Assembly: GCA_937968015.1 (NCBI GenBank)
Contig: CALBSO010000069.1
Coordinates: forward strand, 11,426 to 75,425
Length of the DNA stretch: 64,000 nucleotides
Source of the DNA: an uncultured Thermomicrobia bacterium
Lineage (GTDB): Bacteria > Chloroflexota > Chloroflexia > Thermomicrobiales > JALYUS01
Direction of reading: 5' to 3'
Below are positions 36,551 to 43,688 of this stretch, in pieces (position 1 is the first letter of the stretch; every line of letters begins with the position of its first letter). The translations under genes were made by a program, and so were the position numbers. The notes under the pieces are model-generated. The model was not told the DNA's origin, made no database searches, and saw only the letters and a list, made by a program, of their open reading frames with translations.

Positions 36551-36594
36551 ATGAGAAGTGACAGAGACGAAAATGAGAACTCGATGAGAGGCGA
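36551..36594. promoter_or_regulatory. Four 11-bp direct repeats, probable response-regulator site
   Basis: ATGAGAAGTGA, CAGAGACGAAA, ATGAGAACTCG, ATGAGAGGCGA lie in perfect 11-bp register (starts at 36551, 36562, 36573, 36584). The spacing is the hallmark of OmpR/PhoB-family binding. The site is upstream of the regulator-kinase operon, and similar sites occur at 37632 and 40088. Confidence 0.6.
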
Positions 36595-36619
36595 TGATCG
36601 GGGCATGGCCGCACAAAGA

Positions 36620-36646
36620 TCACCGAGGGCGGGGAGCCCTCGGTGA
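36620..36646 (-). terminator. Intrinsic terminator
   Basis: TCACCGAGGGC / GCCCTCGGTGA, a perfect 11-bp stem with a 5-base loop, 20 bp beyond the stop of the interrupted secreted-protein gene. On the minus strand TCTTTG follows. It insulates the regulator promoter region from upstream transcription. Confidence 0.85.
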
Positions 36647-36666
36647 CAGGAAGAAGGGAAGAGAGA

Positions 36667-37527
36667 TTAGAAGTTGGGTGCCGGGACGGGTACGGGCTGC
36701 GGCCCCGCCGGTGTTACGCCGGCGGCGTGCAGGAGATCATCGGCGATCCGCGCGACGCCCTCGGCAGCGTGAACGGTCCGGTTCGCCTGATCGTACTTGC
36801 CGGCGTTGTAGAGATCGTACGCCTGCTTGTAGAGACCCTGAGCCGTCGAGATGTAGAAGGAGAGATCGCCCGCGGCGGTGCTGTTCGCCTTGACGCTATT
36901 TGTCGCGTTCACGATGCCCTGATAGGCATGTGCCAACTCGTTGCTTGATCGCGCCTTCTGTTGATCCGCTGTCGGCGCTGTCGTCGGCGTGGGGCGCGCG
37001 GGGCGGTTAGCGGCGGACGGCAGCCCCGTCGTGCCGATACTGGCGACGATCAGGTCGTCGGCGCTACGCAGGGCGTCCTCCGCCGCGCGGGCGTAGCCGC
37101 TCGCCTGCGTCAGATTGTTGGCGGTCAAGGCGCTCTGTGCCTGGCCTTGCAAAGCGCTCGCCTTGTCAATCAGACTGTTCACCGTCGTCAGATCCATCTT
37201 GCCGTTGGCGAAATCGCGGTCTGCTGTGACGCTGGCAAGTGTCTTCGTCAGGTCATTGATGTCCGCCGTGACCGAGGCGGTGGTCGGTGTCTGCGGCTCT
37301 CCTCAGCCCGGTCCATCCGGTCCGCCCGGCCCCTGATTCCGATGGCCCGGTTGGCCAGGCTGACCCGGTCCGGCCGGTGCGCCATTGGGGTTGGGCGCCT
37401 GCGTCGTAGCCGCCGGTGTGGCGCCGGTCGCCGGGGTCGTGGTCGGGGTCTGCGCCATGGCAGCCCCGCCAGCGAGGCCGAGACCGATCACGGCCGCCGC
37501 GATGGCATGATTGACAGAACGCTTCAT
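36667..37527 (-). pseudogene. Secreted helical protein gene interrupted by one in-frame TGA
   Basis: The frame begins at ATG 37527 behind AAAAGGAGC with a signal peptide (MKRSVNHAIAAAVIGLGLAG, cleavage about AMA-QT). It runs through a Pro/Gly/Thr/Gln-rich stretch to GPDGPG, then meets TGA at 37303-37305. The same frame continues without any other stop for 210 codons to 36667. It encodes mainly alpha-helical repeats (LASVTADRDFANGKMDLTTV, ALTANNLTQASGYARAAEDAL, YNAGKYDQANRTVHAAEGVA). One point nonsense change, a sequencing error or stop readthrough would each explain it. The family is not recognised. The upstream operator and leader hairpin match those of the FMN-protein unit. Confidence 0.7.
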
Positions 37528-37565
37528 GGTACTGCTCCTTTTGCGGGATCTTCTCCCGTACCTCG

Positions 37566-37588
37566 TGTGCCGGACCATTTCCGGTACA
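37566..37588 (-). promoter_or_regulatory. Leader hairpin shared with the FMN-protein unit
   Basis: TGTGCCGG / CCGGTACA around the loop ACCATTT, 39 bp before the ATG at 37527. Almost the same hairpin, with loop ACCACTT, lies before the FMN-binding protein gene (40021-40045). Confidence 0.5.
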
Positions 37589-37631
37589 TCCTCACGATAG
37601 GACGTGTGTCTGAGAGGTCGGGGTGATGAAA

Positions 37632-37658
37632 ATGAGAAGATGGTGAGATGGACACGAG
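37632..37658. promoter_or_regulatory. 11-bp direct repeats, probable response-regulator site
   Basis: ATGAG (37632), GTGAG (37643) and ACGAG (37654) are spaced by exactly 11 bp, preceded by GAAA. The sequence GAAAATGAGAAGATGGTGAG is nearly identical to the site at 40088. It is 105 bp upstream of the interrupted secreted-protein gene. Confidence 0.55.
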
Positions 37659-37731
37659 GAGAGATGACGACGGATCACCCATGCCGGAACCAGTCATGAA
37701 CACAGCAGTTTGTGACGGCAACGAACGTGAT

Positions 37732-37773
37732 GATTGGCCCCTTTCCGACCGCCGCGTCGGAAAGGAGCCAATC
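37732..37773 (-). terminator. Long hairpin terminator after the RnfD-receiver gene
   Basis: GATTGGCCCCTTTCCGAC (37732-37749) pairs with GTCGGAAAGGAGCCAATC (37756-37773), 17 of 18 positions plus one wobble, with a 6-base loop. It lies 30 bp after the stop at 37804. No clear U-run follows. Confidence 0.65.
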
Positions 37774-37803
37774 GAACCATGCGGATGAACGGTGTTGACG
37801 GAA

Positions 37804-39156
37804 TCAGTGTGACGCGTGCTGTGAGGAAACGAGACGCCCCGCGAACGCGGCAGACCTTCGGCCGTCCCGTGCCGGTCGCTCGCCCGGCGCGGGATAGCGT
37901 CGGCCTACCGCATGCAGCCGCGCGAATAACTCGTCGGGGCTGATAGGTGTTGTCTGGCAGTCATCCGCGCCCGCATCCAGCGCCGCGAGACTGGTGACGC
38001 CATCGCGATCACTCGTCATCGCGATGATCGGCACGTCGCTCACCGCCCGGATGTCGCGACACGCCGCGACGCCATCCATGCTTGTATCTGTCAGATCAAC
38101 GAGGACCGCCTCGGCAGTCATCGCGCGTAATTGCTCGGTCACCGTCGTGACTGAGGCAGCCGCGACCGTGTATCCCGCGCGGGAGAGGTACGGCCCGAGC
38201 GCGCGTGTCCACTGGTCCGCGCGTTCCACGATCAGGACCCGCCGATCGGTCGGGGGCCTTCCGTGCTGTCGGTCGGCCACCGGAGAGGGGGCAACTCGTG
38301 CGCGCGTACCATCAGAGGCAGGCATCTTCGCCCGGGCGCGGATCCGCGTGCGGCGCCAGGCTTCCCACCCGTTCCCGATCAGCAGCCCGGCGGGGAGGTA
38401 GTAGAGCGCGCCGATCGTCAGGTAGATCGCGCAGCACGCGACTGCCACGATGGCACCAAACATCAGTTGATCGCGGTAGCGCGCCGGCGAGGTCGGCGGA
38501 TCAGTGAGCATGAAGAAGGCGAAGAAGAGGGCGGCGCTGATGTCGGGCGTGCGAAAGATCTCCGCCACCCGCCCGGCGTCGCCAATGAACGTGACAAGGG
38601 TAAAGAGCAGCAGATAGGAGCCTAAGAAGGCGAGCACCATTGGCAGCTTGTTCACGCGGTCCGCGATGAAGATGCCCGTGGCAAGCAGCACAACGACGAA
38701 CGGCGTCGGCACATTCGCGAGCGCGCCCCACCAACTCTGCCCGCTTGCGAAGAGGAAGTAGGCCGCCACGAGCGCCAGCGCGGCCGGGTTGAAGATGTGC
38801 TTGCCACGCGCACGGAAAAGGTATTTGGAGTTGACGGCGAGCATCGCGGTGATGGCCGCGACGACGAACGGCTCGGTGGAGCTGACGATGAGCGCCACAA
38901 TCAGACCGGAGAGGAGCGCGCCGCTCGGAAAGAACCATGCGCCCCGGATGATCCGCGCCAGCCCAACATCGAGGAGCGCGGCAGCCAGCATCGCGCCGAA
39001 CACCTCGGGCAAGATGAGGTACAACCCCTCGTGCGGAGCCGCGAGTGCGGTCAGCAGGGCGAGTGCGACAAGGAGCAGTCCCTTTGGTGTGCGAAAGAAG
39101 CGCTTGACTGGCTGAACCCGCGATTCGATAGCGAGTGAGAATGTTGCTGCTGTCAT
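37804..39156 (-). CDS. RnfD/NqrB-like membrane protein fused to a degenerate receiver domain
   Basis: The 450-aa protein starts at ATG 39156. Residues about 25-265 are polytopic and carry RnfD/NqrB family marks: HIFNPAALAL (120-129) and FFMLTDPPTSP (214-224). In Rnf and Nqr complexes this subunit is a flavin-bearing electron carrier linked to ion pumping. Residues about 305-420 form a response-regulator receiver fold with Asp354 in VLVDLTDTSMDG. However, the N-terminal acidic pair is reduced to Glu311, and the conserved Lys is Thr in CQTTPISPDEL, so phosphorylation is doubtful. The fusion is not one I know. It follows the FMN-binding protein gene by 79 bp. Confidence 0.82.
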   Translation of the reverse strand: MTAATFSLAIESRVQPVKRFFRTPKGLLLVALALLTALAAPHEGLYLILPEVFGAMLAAALLDVGLARIIRGAWFFPSGALLSGLIVALIVSSTEPFVVAAITAMLAVNSKYLFRARGKHIFNPAALALVAAYFLFASGQSWWGALANVPTPFVVVLLATGIFIADRVNKLPMVLAFLGSYLLLFTLVTFIGDAGRVAEIFRTPDISAALFFAFFMLTDPPTSPARYRDQLMFGAIVAVACCAIYLTIGALYYLPAGLLIGNGWEAWRRTRIRARAKMPASDGTRARVAPSPVADRQHGRPPTDRRVLIVERADQWTRALGPYLSRAGYTVAAASVTTVTEQLRAMTAEAVLVDLTDTSMDGVAACRDIRAVSDVPIIAMTSDRDGVTSLAALDAGADDCQTTPISPDELFARLHAVGRRYPAPGERPARDGRRSAAFAGRLVSSQHASH

Positions 39157-39235
39157 TGGGTGTCCCTCATGATTCCTTCCGTCGTGTACGCGATCAGCGC
39201 GGAGCGGCGGTTCGCGCGCCTGACGACTGCTCCGC

Positions 39236-39949
39236 TCATGCCGCGACCGCTTTCGCAAGCGCGTTCTTGATCGCGCCCTGGTACGCCTGAGAACTGTCCG
39301 TCGCGCCAGAGACGAGATCAATCGTACTGCTCTGCCGCGCCACGACCTGCCCGGGGAGGGAGGCGATCTGCGAGCATGGATAGCGGGTGCCGCACTGGGT
39401 GATGTTCGCACTGACGATCTTCCCGCCCCGGACGACGACCGAAGCCGTGATGTTGCCGTGGCGGCTCGTCCCGGTGCCGGTGTAGGCGCCATCGTTGTAG
39501 CCTACGGTCGTCGCGGCTTTCGTCGCAGTCACGGCGGTAGTGGTGGCAACGGAAGACACCGTGGTCGCCGTGGCAGGCGTGTTGCCGGTGGCACGAACGG
39601 CGGGAGCAGTCGTTGGGGCCGCAGAAGCGGTGGCGACGCTCTGCGTACCGGCGGGCGCGGTCGGCGCGAGCAGCGGTGACTGATAGACCGGTAATTGTGA
39701 TGATGCCGTCGCGCTCGTAACCGTGGGGGCGTCGGCGTTGAGATATGCGCCCGCCGATTGGGAGCGAGCATAGCCGAGGCCGTAGACCGAGATGATCGCC
39801 GCCGAGCCGAGAGCAACGAGGCTGTTCGCGACCTTTTTGTTCTTCGCGCCACCGCTCTTTGCTTTCGATGGATAGGGTGCCGGTGATTCCGGTCCGGGCC
39901 GCCGCTGGGAAGGCGGTATGATCGCTCTTTTTCCGTCGTCATGGGTCAT
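39236..39949 (-). CDS. FMN-binding (RnfG/NqrC-like) membrane-anchored protein
   Basis: The 237-aa protein has a short cytoplasmic N terminus, one membrane helix (about 40-60), a long Ala/Thr linker and a C-terminal FMN_bind domain (about 155-237). The flavinylation motif is SGATDSS with Thr217 as the expected site of covalent phosphoester-linked FMN, attached by an ApbE transferase not found in this window. YTGTGTSRHGNITASVVV and GGKIVSANI are typical strands. With the RnfD-like partner downstream it would pass electrons to or from the extracytoplasmic side. Start ATG 39949. Confidence 0.88.
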   Translation of the reverse strand: MTHDDGKRAIIPPSQRRPGPESPAPYPSKAKSGGAKNKKVANSLVALGSAAIISVYGLGYARSQSAGAYLNADAPTVTSATASSQLPVYQSPLLAPTAPAGTQSVATASAAPTTAPAVRATGNTPATATTVSSVATTTAVTATKAATTVGYNDGAYTGTGTSRHGNITASVVVRGGKIVSANITQCGTRYPCSQIASLPGQVVARQSSTIDLVSGATDSSQAYQGAIKNALAKAVAA

Positions 39950-40020
39950 GTGGTTTTCCCTCGATTCATAAGAAGATTGCCGGGCAGAATCCGGATCAGA
40001 CGCATGCAGCCGCACAGATG

Positions 40021-40045
40021 GTGTGCCGGACCACTTCCGGCACAC
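40021..40045 (-). promoter_or_regulatory. Leader hairpin of the FMN/RnfD unit
   Basis: GTGTGCCGG / CCGGCACAC, perfect 9-bp arms with loop ACCACTT, 72 bp before the ATG at 39949. Same core and nearly the same loop as 37566-37588. Confidence 0.55.
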
Positions 40046-40087
40046 CATCACCATACGGCGCGGCGCTGAGAGAACGGGGCGGTGGAA

Positions 40088-40109
40088 ATGAGAAGATGAT
40101 GAGAGTGGC
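40088..40109. promoter_or_regulatory. 11-bp direct repeat, probable response-regulator site
   Basis: ATGAG at 40088 and at 40099, exactly 11 bp apart, within GGAAATGAGAAGATGATGAGAG. Matches the site at 37632 and part of the site at 36551. It is 139 bp upstream of the FMN-binding protein gene. Confidence 0.55.
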
Positions 40110-40141
40110 GGGCGCGGCTGCTCGCCGCACCGAGATGAGGT

Positions 40142-41191
40142 TTACCTGGCACGGTTCTCCACGCGCCGCGACGCGCGGAGCCGCTGCGTCACGAACGTCC
40201 CGGCGATACCGCGCGGGAAGAAGAGGACAAGCAGCACGAAGATGATGCCGAGGATGAAGAGCGGGTCCGCCAGCGGGCGGCTGAGGACACCGGGCAGCGC
40301 GCTCACCGTGCCGGACGCGGCCCACGTCGTCAGGCGCACATTGAGGTAGTGGTAGAGCAGCGCGCCGGCGACTGGCCCCCAGAGCGCGCCGCTGCCGCCG
40401 ATAATCACCATCAGGAGCAGGGCGACCGTAAAATCGGAGCGCACCGAGGCGGGCGTCGCGCCGCTCGACAAGAAGAGATAGAGGACGCCCGCCACTGCCG
40501 CGATCACGGCGGAGATGACGAAGACAACCAGTTTGTATGTGTACGGGCGCAATCCGACCATCTCGATGCGCCGCTCATTCTCGCGGATGCCCTCCCAGAT
40601 GTGGCCCGTCGGCGAGGTAATCATCCGTAGCGTGAGGAGATAGACGACGATCAGGGCGGCGAGCGTCAGCCAGTAGAGATTGCCGGTATGGATGACGCCG
40701 ACCATCCATGTTGGCAGGTTCTTCGTTGGCAGGCTCAATCCTTCCTCACCGCCTGTCAGTTGGCCGGGGTTCTTGCCGACGACAACCGCGCCCGCTTGCG
40801 CGAAAGCGAGCGTCACCATCGCGAAGTAGACGCCCTGCGTCCTGAGCGCGAGCGCGCCGACCGCCACGGCGAGCGCGAGCGTCACAACGAGCGTGAAGAG
40901 CAGCGCGGGGCCGAGCGACCACTGCCAGTGGCGCAGCGCGATCACCGGCAGATAGACGCCCGCGCCGAAAAAGAGCGCGTGCCCGAAGGAGAGGATACCG
41001 GTATAGCCGAAGAGCAAGTTGTACGAGAGCGCGGCGATGCCGAACGCGAAGCCGACCGCGAGCAGTTGCAGGTTCCCCGCCCGGTTGAGCGGGCCATCGA
41101 ACAGCACCGGGAGATGCACCCCCACCTTCGGCACGACGAGCAGGACGGCAAGAATGATCACCGGCCAGAAGGGTCGCACGCGCCGCGTCAT
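40142..41191 (-). CDS. livM: Branched-chain amino acid ABC transporter permease (LivM type)
   Basis: The 349-aa permease has about nine or ten membrane helices and the LivM marks NLLFGYTGILSFGHALFFG near the N terminus and the cytoplasmic EAA-like segment IWEGIRENERRIEMVGL, then GGSGALWGPVAGA. It forms the channel with LivH. ATG 41191 overlaps the livH stop by ATGA. It is the last gene of a five-gene importer operon, which ends upstream of the redox cluster. Confidence 0.93.
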   Translation of the reverse strand: MTRRVRPFWPVIILAVLLVVPKVGVHLPVLFDGPLNRAGNLQLLAVGFAFGIAALSYNLLFGYTGILSFGHALFFGAGVYLPVIALRHWQWSLGPALLFTLVVTLALAVAVGALALRTQGVYFAMVTLAFAQAGAVVVGKNPGQLTGGEEGLSLPTKNLPTWMVGVIHTGNLYWLTLAALIVVYLLTLRMITSPTGHIWEGIRENERRIEMVGLRPYTYKLVVFVISAVIAAVAGVLYLFLSSGATPASVRSDFTVALLLMVIIGGSGALWGPVAGALLYHYLNVRLTTWAASGTVSALPGVLSRPLADPLFILGIIFVLLVLFFPRGIAGTFVTQRLRASRRVENRAR

Positions 41192-42078
41192 CGCTGCGCC
41201 CCCAGCAGGCCGCGCGGCCGGACGAGCAACACGACCGCGAGCAGGATGACGACGACGAAATCGCCGAGCCATGCCGCCGCGTAGTAGTTCGCATACTGCT
41301 GTGACAGGCCAATGATCGCTGCCGCCAGGGCGCTCCCACCAATCGAGCCAAGTCCGCCGATCACGACGACGATGAAGGCGAAGATCAAATTCACCGTGCC
41401 GATATTGGGGTCAATAGACTTGAAATACGCCCCACCGAAGACGCCACCCAACCCTGCCAAGGCGCCGCCGAGCGCGAAAACGAGCGTGAAGGCACGGTTG
41501 ACATCAATGCCGAGCGCCTGCACCATCTCGCGATTCTCCGCGCCTGCCCTGACGATCAATCCGTACCGTGTGTATCGCAGGAAGAGCAGCATCACGGCGA
41601 GCACCAGCACCGCGACGGCGATCAGCACGAGCCGGTTCGCCGGGACGCGCGCGCCCGCGATGGTCAGGGTCGTCGCCATCCAGCGCGGCTGCGGGAAGAG
41701 TTTGGCGTCGTGCTTCCAGATCACCGCCGTCAGTTCCGTCAGCGCCAGCCCCGCGCCGAGCGTGACGAGCACCTGAGAGATCGTGCGCCGGTAGAGCGGC
41801 CGTAGCAGCACGACCTCCGTCCCCGTCGCCAGCGCCGCCCCCGCCACTACGGCGGCGACAATCGCGAAGAGGAAGACGCCGGTGGAAGCATTGCCACCCA
41901 CCGGCGTCTTCATTGAGATTACCCACCACGCGGCGTACGCGCCCCACGTAAAGAACGCCCCATGCGCGAAATTCAACACATCCATCAATCCGAAGATGAG
42001 CGACAGCCCCGAGGCGAGGAGAAAATACATCGCCGCCAGCGCCAGCCCCGTCAAGGTGATGAAGATCAGCGTGCTCAT
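41188..42078 (-). CDS. livH: Branched-chain amino acid ABC transporter permease (LivH type)
   Basis: The 296-aa permease has the LivH signature SGLSLIFGLMDVLNFAHGAFF at the N terminus, about eight helices, and GADNREM-like AGAENREMVQALGIDVNRAF in the cytoplasmic coupling loop. It forms a heterodimer with LivM. Start ATG 42078 with a GGGGGAG ribosome binding site. The gap upstream to livF is filled by heptamer repeats. Confidence 0.93.
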   Translation of the reverse strand: MSTLIFITLTGLALAAMYFLLASGLSLIFGLMDVLNFAHGAFFTWGAYAAWWVISMKTPVGGNASTGVFLFAIVAAVVAGAALATGTEVVLLRPLYRRTISQVLVTLGAGLALTELTAVIWKHDAKLFPQPRWMATTLTIAGARVPANRLVLIAVAVLVLAVMLLFLRYTRYGLIVRAGAENREMVQALGIDVNRAFTLVFALGGALAGLGGVFGGAYFKSIDPNIGTVNLIFAFIVVVIGGLGSIGGSALAAAIIGLSQQYANYYAAAWLGDFVVVILLAVVLLVRPRGLLGAQR

Positions 42079-42090
42079 GGCTCCCCCGGA

Positions 42091-42171
42091 GTCGAAAGTC
42101 GAAAGTTGAAAGTAGCAAGGAACAAGGAGGTGTGAGTGACCCCTTGTTACTCGTTACTTTGCCCTTGTTCC
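42091..42171. repeat. Inverted heptamer element between livH and livF
   Basis: Plus strand, left block: GTCGAAA GTCGAAA GTTGAAA GTAGCAA GGAACAA GGAGGTG. Right block: TTGTTAC TCGTTAC TTTGCCC TTGTTCC. The two blocks are partly complementary (GGAACAAGG to CCTTGTTCC). The livF stop TAA (42147-42149 on the minus strand) lies in a unit, and its tail EEQGQSNE is repeat-encoded. Confidence 0.65.
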
Positions 42172-42887
42172 TCTCCCCTTCGTCCCGCGCCGAGGTAGCG
42201 CGCCTGGAGCGCGCCATCAGCCGCGACCTCGGCCATCACGCCGGTGAAGACGGTCCGGCCGTCGTCAATGATCACCGCGTCGTCACCGAGCGCGGCTGCC
42301 ATCGCCAGGTTCTGCTCGACAAGCAGGATTGTCGTCGTCCCCTTGATCGCCCGCAATGCCTCCGTCACCTGTGCGACGACGACGGGTGCGAGACCCTTCG
42401 ATGGCTCGTCAATCATCATCAGCCGGTTCTCGTTGACGAGGGCGCGGGCAATCGCCACCATCTGCTGCTGACCGCCGGAGAGCGAGCCTGCTCGCTGGTT
42501 CCCGCGCGCCTTGAGATCGGGGAAGAGCGTATGCACCATCGCCATGCGCGCCGGGTCGGCACCGGGGCGCTGCGCCAGCCGCAGGTTCTCCGCGACGGTC
42601 AGCCCACCAAAAACATCGCGATCCTCCGGCACGTAGCCGACACCACGCCGGACGATCCTGTACGGCTGCTCGCGTGTCACCTCCGCGCCGAACAGGTCAA
42701 TGCGTCCCCGCGCGGCGGGCGTCAGGCCGAGGATCGAGCGCAGCGTCGTCGTCTTCCCTGCCCCGTTCCGCCCCAGCAGCACTGTCACTCGCCCCGGCGC
42801 GACCGTGAACGACATCCCTTGCAGGATGTGCGACTCCCCGATATAGGTATGCACTCCCTCCATCCGCAACACCGCGTCACTGCTCAT
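42147..42887 (-). CDS. livF: Branched-chain amino acid ABC transporter ATPase (LivF type)
   Basis: The 246-aa ATPase has Walker A GRNGAGKTT, signature SGGQQQM, Walker B LMMIDEP and the H-loop region, and the N terminus MEGVHTYIGESHILQGMSF typical of LivF. I place the start at ATG 42887 (MSSDAVLR). A GTG nine bases upstream is possible. It energises the importer with LivG. The C-terminal residues are encoded by the heptamer element. Confidence 0.93.
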   Translation of the reverse strand: MSSDAVLRMEGVHTYIGESHILQGMSFTVAPGRVTVLLGRNGAGKTTTLRSILGLTPAARGRIDLFGAEVTREQPYRIVRRGVGYVPEDRDVFGGLTVAENLRLAQRPGADPARMAMVHTLFPDLKARGNQRAGSLSGGQQQMVAIARALVNENRLMMIDEPSKGLAPVVVAQVTEALRAIKGTTTILLVEQNLAMAAALGDDAVIIDDGRTVFTGVMAEVAADGALQARYLGAGRRGEEQGQSNE

Positions 42888-42926
42888 GGGCAGCACCAGG
42901 GTGAAACCATTGGTTTCCGTTTCCGT

Positions 42927-43670
42927 TCATGCGACACCGAGGTAGGCGGAGCGGACGAAGGGGTCCGCCATCACCGTGTCCGGCGTGTCGTAGGCGACGA
43001 GCGCGCCGTTGGCGAGGACGGCGACGCGATCCGAGAGGTCATAGACCGCATCCATCTTGTGCTCCACCATCAGGATCGTCTTGTGTTCCACGTCGCGGAT
43101 ATGCCGGATAACATCGAGCATCGCGGGCACATCTTCCGCACTCACCCCGGATGTTGGCTCATCGAGCAGGAGGACATCCGGCTCGGTGGAGAGCAAGAGC
43201 GCGAGTTCGAGTTTGCGCTTGTCGCCGTGCGAGAGCGCGCCCGCCACCGTCTTCTCCCGCCCACGCAGCCCGACGACCTCCAGCGCCCATACCGCCCGTT
43301 CGAGCACCGCGCGGTCGGTAAGCGCGCTACGCCAGAGGGCGAAGTTGCCGGGCCGGCCGGCCTGCACTGCCAGCCGCGTATTCTCCAACACCGGCAGGCC
43401 GGGGAAGATTGTCGTCTGCTGGAATGACCGCCCCAGGCCCCGCCGCACCCGCGCGAAGGGCGCTAGGTCGGTGATCTCCTCGCCCCGGAAGAAGATCGCG
43501 CCGCTCGTCGGCGCATACAGCCCGCTGAACAAGTTGAACAGGCTCGTCTTCCCCGCGCCATTCGGCCCGATGACCGAGACGAACTCCCCCTCCGGCACGC
43601 CGAAGGAGACATTGTCCACGATCGTCGCGCCACCGAAGCGCAAGGTGAGATCGCGCGTCTCAAGGATCAC
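42927..43670 (-). CDS. livG: Branched-chain amino acid ABC transporter ATPase (LivG type)
   Basis: The 247-aa ATPase carries Walker A GPNGAGKTS, the signature LSHGDKRKLE with the His variant common in LivG, Walker B VLLLDEP and the H-loop EHKMD. N-terminal LRFGGATIVDNVSF is typical. The gene follows the binding-protein gene by 18 bp and precedes livF by about 40 bp. Confidence 0.94.
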   Translation of the reverse strand: MILETRDLTLRFGGATIVDNVSFGVPEGEFVSVIGPNGAGKTSLFNLFSGLYAPTSGAIFFRGEEITDLAPFARVRRGLGRSFQQTTIFPGLPVLENTRLAVQAGRPGNFALWRSALTDRAVLERAVWALEVVGLRGREKTVAGALSHGDKRKLELALLLSTEPDVLLLDEPTSGVSAEDVPAMLDVIRHIRDVEHKTILMVEHKMDAVYDLSDRVAVLANGALVAYDTPDTVMADPFVRSAYLGVA

Positions 43671-43688
43671 GGACAGGCCCCCGCCCCG

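Noticed and set aside
37303..37305. TGA read as selenocysteine or tryptophan
   Set aside because: No redox Cys-like context or stem-loop of the SECIS type is evident after the codon, and TGA is used as a normal stop in many genes here.
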